DNA of 64,000 nucleotides from Molanna angustata (taxonomy: Eukaryota; Arthropoda; Insecta; Trichoptera; Molannidae), in contig OY754979.1 of assembly GCA_963576475.1 (NCBI GenBank), forward strand, positions 34,385,778 to 34,449,777, written 5' to 3'. Under the pieces are notes generated by a model, which worked only from the letters and a program-made list of their open reading frames with translations, searched no databases and was not told the DNA's origin. Position 1 is the first letter of the stretch, and each line of letters begins with the position of its first letter. This document shows positions 1 through 12,200 of the stretch, piece after piece. Both the position numbers and the translations under genes were made by a program.

Positions 1-2250
1 TTCTACATAAAATAAGAAAACGAAGAAAAAGACTAAAGGAATTAGTTTGTGTAAAAACTGACTACATAAGTAAGATCTACATAAAAAAAGATGAATTAGA
101 CAATAGGAAATAGTATGTATAAAAGCTCACCCAAAGGTCTACAAAAAAGAAGAAGAAGAAGAATTAGACTATTGGAAATAGTTTGTATAAAAACTGACCA
201 AAGGTCTACATAAAAGAAGATGAATTAGACTATAGGAAATAGTTAATATAAAAACTGATTCAAAGGTCTATATTAAAGAATAATAATTAAACTATAGAAA
301 AAGTTTGTATAAAAACTCACCTTTGGTCTACATAAAAGAAAAAGAAATTAATAAGACTGTTGGAAATAGTTTGTATTAAAACTACCCCAAAAGTCTACGT
401 AAATGAAGAAGAAGAATAATTAGACTATAGGAAATAATTTTTATAAAAACTTACCCAAATGTATACATAAAAGAAGAAGATGAATTAGACTATAGGAAAT
501 AGTTTGTATAAAAACTGTCCTAAAGGTCTACATAAAATTAAGAAGAAAAAGAAAAAGACCCGTCGCTTCAGACCCTTCAGTACCTCCCGTCGCTTCAGAC
601 CCTTCAGTACCTCCCGTCCCTTCAGGCCCTTCAGTACCTCCCGTCCCTTCAATCCCTCATTACGTCCCTTCCCTTCATTATATCCCGTCCCTTCAGTCGG
701 TTAAGAAAAGTTTAAATCCAGAAACCATCCTGGAAGAACCGCGAAGAGATGAAAGGACCTTCTTTTCCCAGGATACTCCACCTTCATAGGTAAAATGACT
801 AAATACATGAAGAAGAAGAAGAAAAAAGTTCAAATCCAGATACCTGCGAAGATATGGAAGGAAAATTGGACCTTCTTCTCCCAGGATAGTCCACCTTCAT
901 AGGTAAAATGACTAAATAGACGATGAAGAAGAAGAAGAAAATAGTTTAAATCCAGAAACCTGCGAAGAGATGGAAGAAAAATTGGACCTTCATCTCCCAG
1001 GATAGTTCATCTTCATAGGTAAGATGACCAAATACACGATGAAGAAAAAAAGAAAAAAGTTTAAACCCAGAAACCTGTGAAGAGATGGTCGGAAAATGGG
1101 ACCTTCTTCTCCCAGGATAGTCCACCTTCATAGGTAAAATAACCAAATACACGATGAAGAAGAAGAAGAAAAAAGTTAAAATCCACAAACCGTCCTGGAA
1201 GACCTGCGAAGAGATGGAGGGACAGTCGGACCTTCTTTTCCCAGGATAAATGACCAAATACACGAAGAAGAAGAAGAATAAGAAAAAAGTTTAAATCCAG
1301 AAACCATCCCGGGCACACGCTCGACAATTCACCAAAGTTTCATTGTAATCGGACAAACGGTTTAGGAGCACATCGCATACAATTTTCCGATAGGAAATCA
1401 GTATATTGTTGATTTGTAAGTAAATAGTAATAGGTAGGTACCTACCTACAACAATATTCTAAATAAATTCTATTCATAACAAATTTTATTTGAATATCAG
1501 AATCTTTCCGTTACCATAGTAACCATTCCAATACGTTAAAAATATCAAATGGTTTGAGACTTTTTTGAATATGTAGGTACCTACATTGGTTTGTTCGATG
1601 CCATAAAAATGAAAATTGTCAGAAAAATCAAATATTATTTACAAATTATGCAATTTTATTATGCCTATATCTTTACTAATAATAAGCACATTTTTACAAT
1701 ATATGTCTTGAAACTTGCTGTAATGTCTTGTGTTTCATTTTATTATTTCATAATTACATTTATTTCAAAGGTTTATTATTTTCAAGAACATATTCATTCG
1801 GTAGGAAAATGAAATATTGTATGAAAAGATATTAAAAATGGCGGCGTTTGTGTACAAAACGCTTACTTTAAAAATAAGTTATACATTATAATTATACAAA
1901 CTATTCACCATGTTTTTCACTTAAAACGCTAAGTTATACTTGAAAATATATTTTTTTCATGTAAATATGTACTTCTAACTTTTAAACTAACAGATATTTG
2001 CGTGCAAAATGTACACTTTTTTGACAGATATGACTTGGAAAATTTTGTATGAAAAAAATAATTATTGAAATATTTTTAAAATTCAGCATTTTTATCGCAT
2101 TATTTTTAGCGTGACACTGCATCAGGTATACTGGTACATGTTCGCACATAAATTAGATTTTTAGATGCTCTTGGTTTTTCAGAAGGCGTGAGACAAACAC
2201 ACACACACACACACAGACACTAACATTTTGATTGCTTTATTACTTTAGAT
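1..2250. mobile_element. Composite satellite-bearing repeat element, copy 1 (cut by window start)
   Basis: Three different tandem arrays in a row, then a unique tail. 1-535: degenerate unit of about 62 bases built on TCTACATAAAAGAAG and GACTATAGGAAATAG. 560-700: unit of about 20 bases, CCCTTCAGTACCTCCCGTC. 709-1305: unit of about 105-125 bases running from GTTTAAATCCAGAAACC to CACGATGAAGAAGAAG. 1306-2250: tail with CATTGTAATCGGACAAACGG, an (AC)n run and the end TTGCTTTATTACTTTAG. The same layout recurs at 12490-14998 in the same orientation. No coding capacity and no terminal motif of a known class recognised; element type unknown. Confidence 0.8.
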
Positions 2251-2422
2251 ATAAAATTAATTTGTACTAAAAGTTTTTTATTAGAAATCTTTTAAAATGT
2301 GCCACAAAGTCATAGCTAAGTATGAAGATAAAAAATATTGAATGTCAAAAAGTGCAATTGTGATATACTCACTTCCTGAGTATATTATAGTTTACTTAAA
2401 AAAAGGAAGAAATCCAATACAC
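2251..2422. repeat. Short repeat tail with ATGTGCCACAAAGT motif
   Basis: AAAATGTGCCACAAAGTCATAGC (2295-2317) closely resembles sequence just outside the palindrome at 24284 and outside the ribozyme palindrome near 59670 (TGAACCACAAAGTTAAC). Probably the edge of an old Penelope-like insertion; otherwise AT-rich. Confidence 0.4.
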
Positions 2423-2611
2423 CTGCCCCCCTAGACAACGTGTAATTTAGCTCAAAAAAGAAACAATAAAAGATAACTCAATGTATTCCTCCAAGACTCA
2501 ATGTATGGAAGTGACAGTTGTCACGTGACTGGCAACTGTCACTTCCATACATTTAGTTATCTTTTTTTATTTCTTTTCTTAAGCTAAATGACACGTTGTC
2601 TAGGGGGGCAG
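2423..2611. mobile_element. Foldback MITE-like hairpin element
   Basis: Inverted termini CTGCCCCCCTAGACAACGTG (2423) and its complement ending at 2611, with AGCTAAAT/ATTTAGCT continuing inwards. A second inner hairpin, ATGTATGGAAGTGACAGTTG and its complement, surrounds TCACGTGAC. No target-site duplication seen. Lies in the intron before the first visible DDX24 exon. Confidence 0.75.
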
Positions 2612-3131
2612 ATCTTGTACAGTAATTATCTCTTTTATTCACAACAAAATCTCTGTCTACGACCGCCAGTTCAACTGAACTGCGGTTCAAATATTTTTAT
2701 AAATGAGGTTTCAGTTGAATGTCAAATACGATTTTGAACCGGGTTCTGTTGAACTGTGATTCAACCACGATTCAAGGAATTTTTATAAATATTACTATGT
2801 GTATTGTTGACCTTTGAGCGCAGTTAGCCAAATGTCTTCATTTGAAGTAAGACTCAATTAATTTGTGTTCAGATATGTTATCAAACTTGCTTAATACATT
2901 TCGCAGCATGACTGAAGCAGGCTAATTGATGTACAGATACTACCAAGCTCCTTGAGCCGTGGAGGGGGGCGGTTTGCACTTATAACAATTATCCAAAAGA
3001 CAAATTTGCGATCTGCGCACCCAGATAAATATGCATATGGATATTTAATTATAACTTAGTGTAGAAATTACAAGATCAATTGACTATTTTATGGATTTGT
3101 TCCACCTAAATCAAAGTATTTTGTTTTGCAG
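2612..3131. other. DDX24 intron sequence, no gene
   Basis: AT-rich sequence with a local imperfect repeat of GTTCAACTGAACTGCGGTTC/TGAACCGGGTTCTGTTGAAC type around 2668-2780, ending in the polypyrimidine tract and TTTTGCAG before the exon at 3132. Nothing coding recognised. Confidence 0.6.
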
Positions 3132-3285
3132 ATATTTCAGTTGCTGTGGTGGTTGGAGGCATGTCTCAAGAGAAGCAAGAGAGGCTGCTGAACAGACACC
3201 CGGAGATTGTGGTGGCCACTCCTGGTAGACTGTGGCAGATGCTGCAACAAGGGAACGATCATCTCTCACAAATACAACAAATCAG
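3132..3285 (+). CDS. DDX24: DDX24 exon with motif Ib
   Basis: Acceptor TTTTGCAG precedes it and donor GTATAC follows. It encodes [17 protein letters not shown] and then the [12 protein letters not shown] stretch (motif Ib). It begins with the last two bases of a split codon, so a coding exon upstream of position 1 is required. Confidence 0.92.
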
Positions 3286-6200
3286 GTATACTTAATGAAG
3301 AATAGTTTCCAAAATAAATGCAGTTAAAAAGGGATCGCTGAGAAGAATTTGTAATGCATGATAGGGTGAGGACACTAGGAATGAATGTAAGATAAAGAAA
3401 GATGTTATTTATGGAATGAAAGGGAACATGTGGAGATGATTTGGCCACTTGGGAAGAATGAAAGAAAAAAGCATGCCTATCAAAATATACAATGCAGGTA
3501 CGAATGAAATGAGAGACTGGGTCCGTCCAAGAAAAACTGGCTTGACAATGTGAACTATAAGAAGCTTGAATGCAGATGAGGCGATAGATGTGTGTCAAGA
3601 TAGAAAATTGTGGTGATTGGTTCTCATTGTCTACCCTGTTAAAGGCATTTAACTGTGTAACGCGACGTCCTATGTAGGCGATTCAAAGCGAACGTGAAGC
3701 GGCAGGAAAATAACAAACAGTCGGTAACTATGGAAGTGTCCCACGTTACCAACCGCGAGTAGGTTACGATGCAGCGCGGCGCGATGCGAAGCGAATGTTA
3801 AGTATAATGTCAGAAGCGCGATGCGCGCGCACGTAGGACAGAGCCGTCGTGTCGCACCGCATCGCTTTGAATTCGCGTGTAACCGCTTTGAATCGCTTAT
3901 GTAGAACGTCGCGTAAGCAACATCTAATCATTTCTGTTTGGTCGCAGATATTTGGCGATAGACGAAACTGATAGAATGATGGAGAAGGGTCATTTTGAAG
4001 AACTTCATCATCTACTGGACGTGTTGAACGATGAGAGTACACGGAGAAAGGACAGACAGACATTTGTCTTCTCGGCCACACTAACGATGGTACATGATCT
4101 GCCCAAACATCTCAAAGGCAAGAAAGTGTCCAAGAAAGGGAAGGTAAATCAATTCCTAACATTATTATCAACTTTATTAAAGAATGACTTATTCAGGATG
4201 GTATGATGATGATTTATTTGAATAATAAAAACCCCTACTCCTAAATTTGAATTTTAATCCTGTATCTTTCCTTGGCATATCTATTTTATGATAGCAAGAT
4301 CATTCCAAAGACGCACTTGCTTAAATCTTGGCTCTGCAAAACATGGTTGTCTTAAATAGTTAACTGTCAGTGTTAGTGCCGATTGAAAATATTGGACTGT
4401 ATATCTAAATTGTGGATTGAATTGATATCTATGTAACGTGTGTCGGACGGTATTTGACCAAGGAGAGGTACTAACCTTTATATCTTGTTCTCTTGCTTAA
4501 TCTCCTCTTCTCTCACATATAACACAATAAATAAGTACACAATATGATTACACAACACACACAATGATGATGATGTATATTAAAAAATCGACAAAACGAG
4601 ACTATATTATTCGAGTGACGAATTTAAATGCATACTACTTGAGTGACGTTTTTGGCGGGCCTTGTTACGATTTCGAGCGCTAGGGGATATGGTGCCGTTG
4701 TGGAAGAATTTTGACGGGAATTCAAAGGTATTTTGATTTAACCATCATTCGATAGCAAACAGTCAACCTTGAGTCTATGGCTCTATGCATCTGTTCATTC
4801 TGAACCACCTTCTATTATAAGAAATAAGAGTCATCATGATTTAATAAATGGCGATGATGTTCCCAGAATGTTCTCAAACAATGTAAATTTGTGATTTAGG
4901 ATTATAAAAAAATTAGATAGATAAGGGAAGCCAATGAGAAGGCATAATTGGTGAATGTTGCGCAAGCGCTTAAAGTGACCACGTAAACCAGCCTGTAACA
5001 GGTCATAAACCCTGTAGGTGCCTGATTTGCCAGTTCTATAAATGTATTCCCGCTTCGTTTCTATTGACATATTAAAAAATCACCGTCCCCCAGCAGGATA
5101 ATATCCAATATTTACATATATGCAACATACAAATATTTTTTGTTAAATAAGATACAAAAGAGAAAGGCATTCGTGGTTTCATTGGATTCATGTATCCAGG
5201 CCCACGAGCACAGGCGACCAGAGTACCAGTCAGAATAGGCGAGCCACACAGGCTTGCGACCATGTATGCGGGCTTAAGGGGCCCTTTTATGACTCGAGTC
5301 ATGCTCACCACTCACCCAACAACCTCCGACTGATACTCCACCCACTCACCTATCCAAAAGTTCTTTTATTTTACCCCTAGGGAGACCTAGGTCCTTGAAG
5401 TAGGAATATATATATGTAGACTGAAGACTGGCCTTCCGCCCCCACCTCTACTGCATATATATTTATGCTAAAGCTATTTTGAACTGTTTTAACTACCAGT
5501 TCCTTGTTCTTGCTTATTTTGGTGGTCTTTTGTAATATTTGTGTCCCATGGAATAGTCAGCTCCACATAGATAACTATTTTTTTTCAATGAAAGAGAGTA
5601 AATTGTTAATAATGCTTGATTAATGATTAATTTTATTTGTGCTTTGTTAAATATTGTCTGATTGTGTTTTCAGATATTGAATAGAAAAGTGGAAAAGATG
5701 ACATCGGCCCAGAAACTGAAGAAAGTTATAGAAATGTTGGGAATAACAGATCCCAAGGTGGTGGATGTCACAACACAAAATCAAGGTTATTCATCATCAT
5801 ACTCCTCATTCATTTTTCTTATTGTTTTATTAATAATAATATTATAAAGTAAGTTTAGTTTGTTGAATGACAATTCTTGATAGAACTCCATTGTATGTAG
5901 ATATAGGTATTAAGAATATAAAAAAAATACTTGGTAAAAGTTCTTATTTATTTATTTGATTATCGACGCGTTTCGTGCAAGGCACATCATCAGAATAATA
6001 CTCTACAAGACTGAGACTAGTGGTTATATACAAAATTTACATGACAGCCGTATAAAAATATTGGTTTTTGAACAGTTGAAAAATAAGTTATTTAATGCAA
6101 ATGAATCTATACAAATGTTCACTTTAATACAATGAAAGTAGTTGGGTCACTAGTTGTAGTCCCCTGTGTCCATTAAGTCTGTAAGGAAAGAAAACGACAG

Positions 6201-9200
6201 CGGTAAAATTGGGAAGGTAAATAATATTGTATTTATTGGTTTATTGTTATCTTTTAAGTATGGTTAAAACCATAAATATTATAAAAGCTAGGGCAAAGAA
6301 GTAGTATGAATAATAATAACTAATTTACACCTTGGAATAATTAAGATGATTGAAACACCAAACTGCCAAAATTATGAAGCCTTTGAAACCAATAATTGAT
6401 TTTCACTGTCCATCCAAAATATACTATCTCAAACTTTTTTGCTTTATAAACAATAGATGCCATCTTTTCTTGAAGAAGAGATGGGTAGTTTGCACATATA
6501 CCTACCATGCAAAAAGACACAAATACCCGCGCAGAAGCCAAATGGCTTATCTACTGCCATGGCAGTCGGATATCCATTATTATTTGTATTTTTATGTGAA
6601 TGACATTCTGTCAACACTACAATCAACGCAATATTTTTATAAACTGACAAGGGGACTTGATATATGGCCGCAGTCTCAAGTTGCCTATACCAATATAATG
6701 ATTTTGTCGTGGGTACTTATTTGAATGAAATCTTCCAGTCTTCTATATCATCAAGTGTATCTCTTCATATGAGTTATTGCCATTTTTTTGGAAGTTATTG
6801 TTTTGTTTTCTTATGTATGTTTGTAAAGGGTATATGGGTATTTGCCGTAAATTACCTAATAAATAAATATTGAATTTTGGTTTTAGGAGCATCTAGTACA
6901 CTACTGGAATGTCGTATATCTTGTCCTATTGACCATAAGGACTTCTACATGTATTATGTACTCAAGAGGCATCCTGGAAGAACTATAGTTTTCTGCAACT
7001 CAATTGGATGTGTGAAAAGGTAACACCGGGACTATTTTAAGTATTCTAGACCTATTTATCTTATTTATTTATTTATTTATTTAATATACAGAGACACCAA
7101 CAGAACACTGAACAACACAAACAAAAAAAATAGAATCTCCAGTGCTCCAATAACAGGTATCTCCCGCATGGCTATTGTGCATAGTTAGGTAGGTACAATC
7201 AACGTCTCCTGACCATTCAAATTATAATAAAGACATTACTTTGCACAGTTAAAAGGAAAGTTTAAAATACACATATACATATTTGTAGGAAAACAAAAAG
7301 AAAACAAATGATGAACTAATAAGAATAATAATTATTTGAGCAGACTTCATTGGGGTTTTAGCATAATATTACATTTTATTATAATTATATTGTGGTTGTG
7401 AACCTGACTGGTCATGACTCTTAGATCATACTAATGATGATGATATATATCTCACAATAACAATAAATTATTCAAACTGTTTATGCAATATGTTTTTGTG
7501 ACAAGACATATTCATTCCATAAACTAAGCATAGGTACAGAGCTGAATCGGTTGAGATAGGGTAGGGTTCGAACCTTCCATCACTTGATTATTAAACTAGT
7601 GCGATTCCCGCACAGCACAGTCACTGACCCATCTGAAATGACTAATAAAAATCCTATGTTTAGGTTGGCGCAACTGTTTGGTATGTTGGAGTGTCGGCCT
7701 CTTCCACTTCATGCAAACATGCCACAACGACAGAGGTTGAAGAACTTGGACAGGTTTGTGATATTTATGCCAATTATTGTCATAATCAATAAATATTCAA
7801 TATCTCAATAGATACCAAGTTGGAATATTATAGGAAAATCAACCTTTAATTGTATCTTTATAATATTGCAGATTCCGTGATGATTCCCAAGGACTCCTGG
7901 TAGCTACAGATGTTGCAGCTCGAGGGTTAGATATACCCGATGTTGATCATGTCATACACTATCAAGTTCCCAGAACTGCTGAGGTTAGTATTCAAATTTC
8001 ATTATTTACATACATACATACCATCACGCCATGTCCCTCACGGGGTAGGCAGAGAGAACCAAACGCCACTTACTTCTATCTTGACATACATTCATCGCCT
8101 CGTCGACATTCATACATCGTCTTATACATGTTCCTCTGTTGTTCACGCTTCTAACATTTCCGTCTTTCAAAATACCGTTCACATGGACGTGCCATCCCTT
8201 CCTTGGGCGGCCCCGACCTCTCATTCCATTCCTGTCCGCAATGTATATTTTCTTCGTCAGACGTTCCTCATTCATTCTCCCCATGTGGCCAAACCATCTC
8301 AATGTGTTTTTCATTCTATTAATGACATCTTTCTTTATCCTACATTCTTTCCTTATGTCCTCATTTCTGATCCTGTCATACATTGTCAAATTTCATTATT
8401 TACTTATTATATATTACACATATAATTAAGTAAGTACATATAATTATTGCCAAACATCTTGAACGAGCTTCTGGTTGCACAGAGCACTAATTTGTGTATT
8501 TTTGCTTTGTTGGTTTACGTGAAAATCACCTCCCTTCTTGGCTAAAAGTTCAAGTTATTTGGCGATAACTCTACATATCATCATGCCATATCCCTTACGG
8601 GGTATGTAGATACAACCTAGCGCCATACTCCTCTATTTTTGCACACATTCCTAACTTCCTTTACATCCGTGCATCGTTTCATACATGCTCGTCGATTTTT
8701 CAAACTTCTTATGTTTCCTTCTTTCAAAATATCATTCACATGGTCATGCCATCCCTTTCTGGGGTGGTCCCTGCTATTCATTCCATCTCTTACACCCATG
8801 TATATTTTTTTGGTCAGTCGTTCATCAATATGTCAATATGTCTAAACCACCTCCAAGCATTCACTTTCATTTTACTTATAATATCCTTCTTTATCTTTTA
8901 AACTACTAGCCATAGAACAGGTTTTCCTAGTTGGGCAGCAGTAATCTACTTATTATTGTCATTATAAATATGGTGTGATAAAAGGTAAATATGTAAATCA
9001 TCTTGTATTCTCTCTTTATGTCCTCATTTCCATTCTAACATTTATCGTTCTATTACATACTCTTCTTAGTGATCTCATTTCCATAACATTTATTCTACTT
9101 TCATAGAGCACTCAGAACGGTAATATCCGATTCAAGCATCTTCTTGCATTCAAGCATTTTCTGCGACGTTTTATGATAACCAGTGCTATGTTGCCATGTA

Positions 9201-12200
9201 GGTACGTACATTAAATATCTGAGTGCGCTCTTTCTGTGCAGTGATGGTATCATTATTATTTTGCACTCGGTAAATGTTATTTTATTTAGATATTATTTTT
9301 GTAATCAATAACTCTTACTACAAATACTTAGCACGCTTTGGACAATGATTGTTTTTATATAAATTAATATTTAGTACTAACTATGTGACAGACGCCTGTC
9401 ATTGGAGACCTTATGTGTTTGTATCATGTGTTAACTTGTTTGTGTGTATTTCAATGTTCTGTTGGTGTCTTAAATAAAATTAAATAAAAATCTTGAAAGT
9501 AAATATATGTATTATTTAATTTTGAATGGAGTGTGGTAGTAATACGTAATTACATGTATTATTTCCATATTATATAATATTGTGTGATGGTTTTCAGAAC
9601 TATGTCCATCGTAGCGGTCGTACGGCACGAGCAAGTAAAGAGGGCATCACCATTCTCATCATGGAACCGGGAGAAGTACAAAACTACACCAAGATGTGTA
9701 AAACATTATCTAAAAGTATGCACTTATTCATCATTTTATTTTATTATAGCTTCTGGAAATCATCAGTGTCGTATTCCTCAATTATTGAGGGTCATGACCA
9801 TCTTCTCTCCTTGTCATCATGATGTGTATTTTTGTCCTCCATTTCTCCCGACACATCGCCGTCCTCATTGCTTCAACCACTGATCCACCAGTGGCAGCCC
9901 AAATCTGATCCTTCCATCTGGAAATAATGTTTCATAGAATAGGGATATAATTTAAAAATTCCATGTGTTACGTACATATCAAAATATATATAAAATGCAA
10001 GATTGAAATAACACCACATAACGTCATTTCCTTCTCCGTCCCCCACTCTCCCCTCCCTTCCTCTCGCTCACCGCGTCAACTAAGTTGTGTGTCATCTTCG
10101 CTTATAAAATTTATCTAACGGCCGTTATACCACGGAAATCAAATCTTGATACATAACATAAGATTCATCATTCAAATCAATTATTTGTGTAGTATAAACC
10201 ATTTGTGAAGTAAACCATCAACATCTATAAATCACCAGTGATCTTTGTACGAACAACTTAAAAGGTGAGTCTACTTTCATTTAGTGTCCATTAAATTTTC
10301 TCCTCGTCGTAATCAATAAAAGAAAATACTTATATTTTCATATTGATCGACGCATCACCATGTTTCAGAGAAAAGAATACATATAATATTGATATTATGT
10401 TTATGTACCTATATTGTATGTTAACCGTGTACCAAATCTTAAATAAATAAATAGGATTAGGATGTTAAAACATGACAAGTGACTTCTACTGACAGCTAGC
10501 CAAGCTATGAGCATTTTTGATAATGATTAGTTAGTTAGTTTTACAATCTGGCTAGATGAATTGCGAATGATTAGCCACCAATTTCACCAAGGTTCCTTAG
10601 TGTCTTCTTCTTCAGCGCTCTATCCTCCCCTGCTGGATATTGGCCTCTTCCATACCATTTCTTTCTGTCGGTTGCTGCTTGCAGACGATTTTTACCCCCC
10701 ACAGCGGCTATGTCATCGGACCATCTTTTTGAGGTCTTCCGACGCCTCTCTTGTTTTCCCAAGGTCTCCATCTTAATATTTTAGGGGTCCATCTTGTGGG
10801 GACTCGTCTTACAATATGGCCCGCCCATTGCCACTTCAATCTTGCTACGCGATTCATGACATCCGCTACTCTTGATTCTCTTCCTAATCTCCTCATTTCT
10901 TATTCTATCTCTTAGGCTTACCTCCTTAGTGTAAAAATCAAATATTTTTTTGACAATTTAATACCTCAATAGAGACAAAGTTAGAATATTCTAATCTAAC
11001 TTTATCTAATTTAGAGAATCAGGAAATCAAGACACCCACACGGCTTACGACCTGTCATTTGTTGGTTTACGTGAACACTTAAACCGCTTGCCAACGTTCA
11101 CTAATTATGCCATAATATTTATTTATTTTATAAATACATCATTTAATAAATATTATTATGCTATGGGAGCACTGGGAAAGTTCACAAGAGTTTATTCTAG
11201 ACCTATTTACCTTATTTGAGCAGATTTCATTGGGGTTTTAGCAAAATACTACATTTTATGATAATTATATTGTGGTTGTGACCCTGACTAGTCACGACTC
11301 TTAGCACAAGGAGCGTAATTAGCGTTAGAAATTAATTTAAATAAATTTTTCTTCTGCTGGCGATCAAATCCAGGACGTATTAGTCTCTTGCACTAGGAGT
11401 TTTATATTTCATTAACATATTTTTAGACCGTTTTCTTTGACTTCATCAATAATTAACTGTCTGTGAAAACGATGGCGGCTTTCAGCGTGGCCCACTCAAG
11501 GATTTGAGCTCCGATTGACTATTTAGTTGATATTTGATAAGATGTTCTTCGGTGAATGCAGGTGTAAGCTTTGGTGGATGATGAATGTCTCTGTAGAGAA
11601 AGTAGGTGTTAAAAGGTTAATGTTTTTTCAGAGGAAGACCTTCCTCATTTTCCCATTGACGGAAGCCTGTTGACGGCTGTCAAGCAGCGGGTGGAGTTGG
11701 CCAGAGAACTGGATCACTTCACCTTGCAGTTGAGGAAGGACACTCTACACCGTGGATGGCTGGAGAAAGCTGCCAAGGAAATGGATATGCTCATCGATGA
11801 CAGAGATTCGTATCCTTTTTACAAAGACATAAATAAAAAATAAAAAAAAAGACATGACGAATTGTGAGATATGGTAGTTGCACAATTTTGTCAGTAATGA
11901 GATTGTACAGGAATCCGTAAATTTCTATGACTATTATAGACCACAAAATATAAATATAATCCTGCTTTGTTTCTTCCATCTGCTATATGTATGATATTTA
12001 CAGTTCCTATTTACTACTAGCCTTTATGTCCCGCCGTTGGCCAAGAATGTGAAACTGTGAAGGAATAAGCAATCGTTTTTATAATATTGTCACCCAATTA
12101 TTTTGCAATATCGGACTATGAAAAGTGGTTTGAAATTTGATTGAGTTTAAGCATTGTAAAATGTTCAAGTGATGGCCACAACCCATTCTTTTTTATATAT

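Noticed and set aside
504..704. 66-codon open frame on the + strand, Arg/Phe/Pro/Ser-rich
   Set aside because: It is the translation of the 20-base satellite array of the composite element; no unique sequence.
946..1327. - strand frames of 88-105 codons with repeated VFGHLTYE-type peptide
   Set aside because: Antisense reading of the 105-base satellite; the same frames occur at 13401-14047 and simply follow the repeat unit.
10095..10270. Promoter with CTTATAAAATT and following GGTGAGT donor
   Set aside because: No coding sequence follows and it sits inside a transposon-rich intron; the motif is common in AT-rich DNA.
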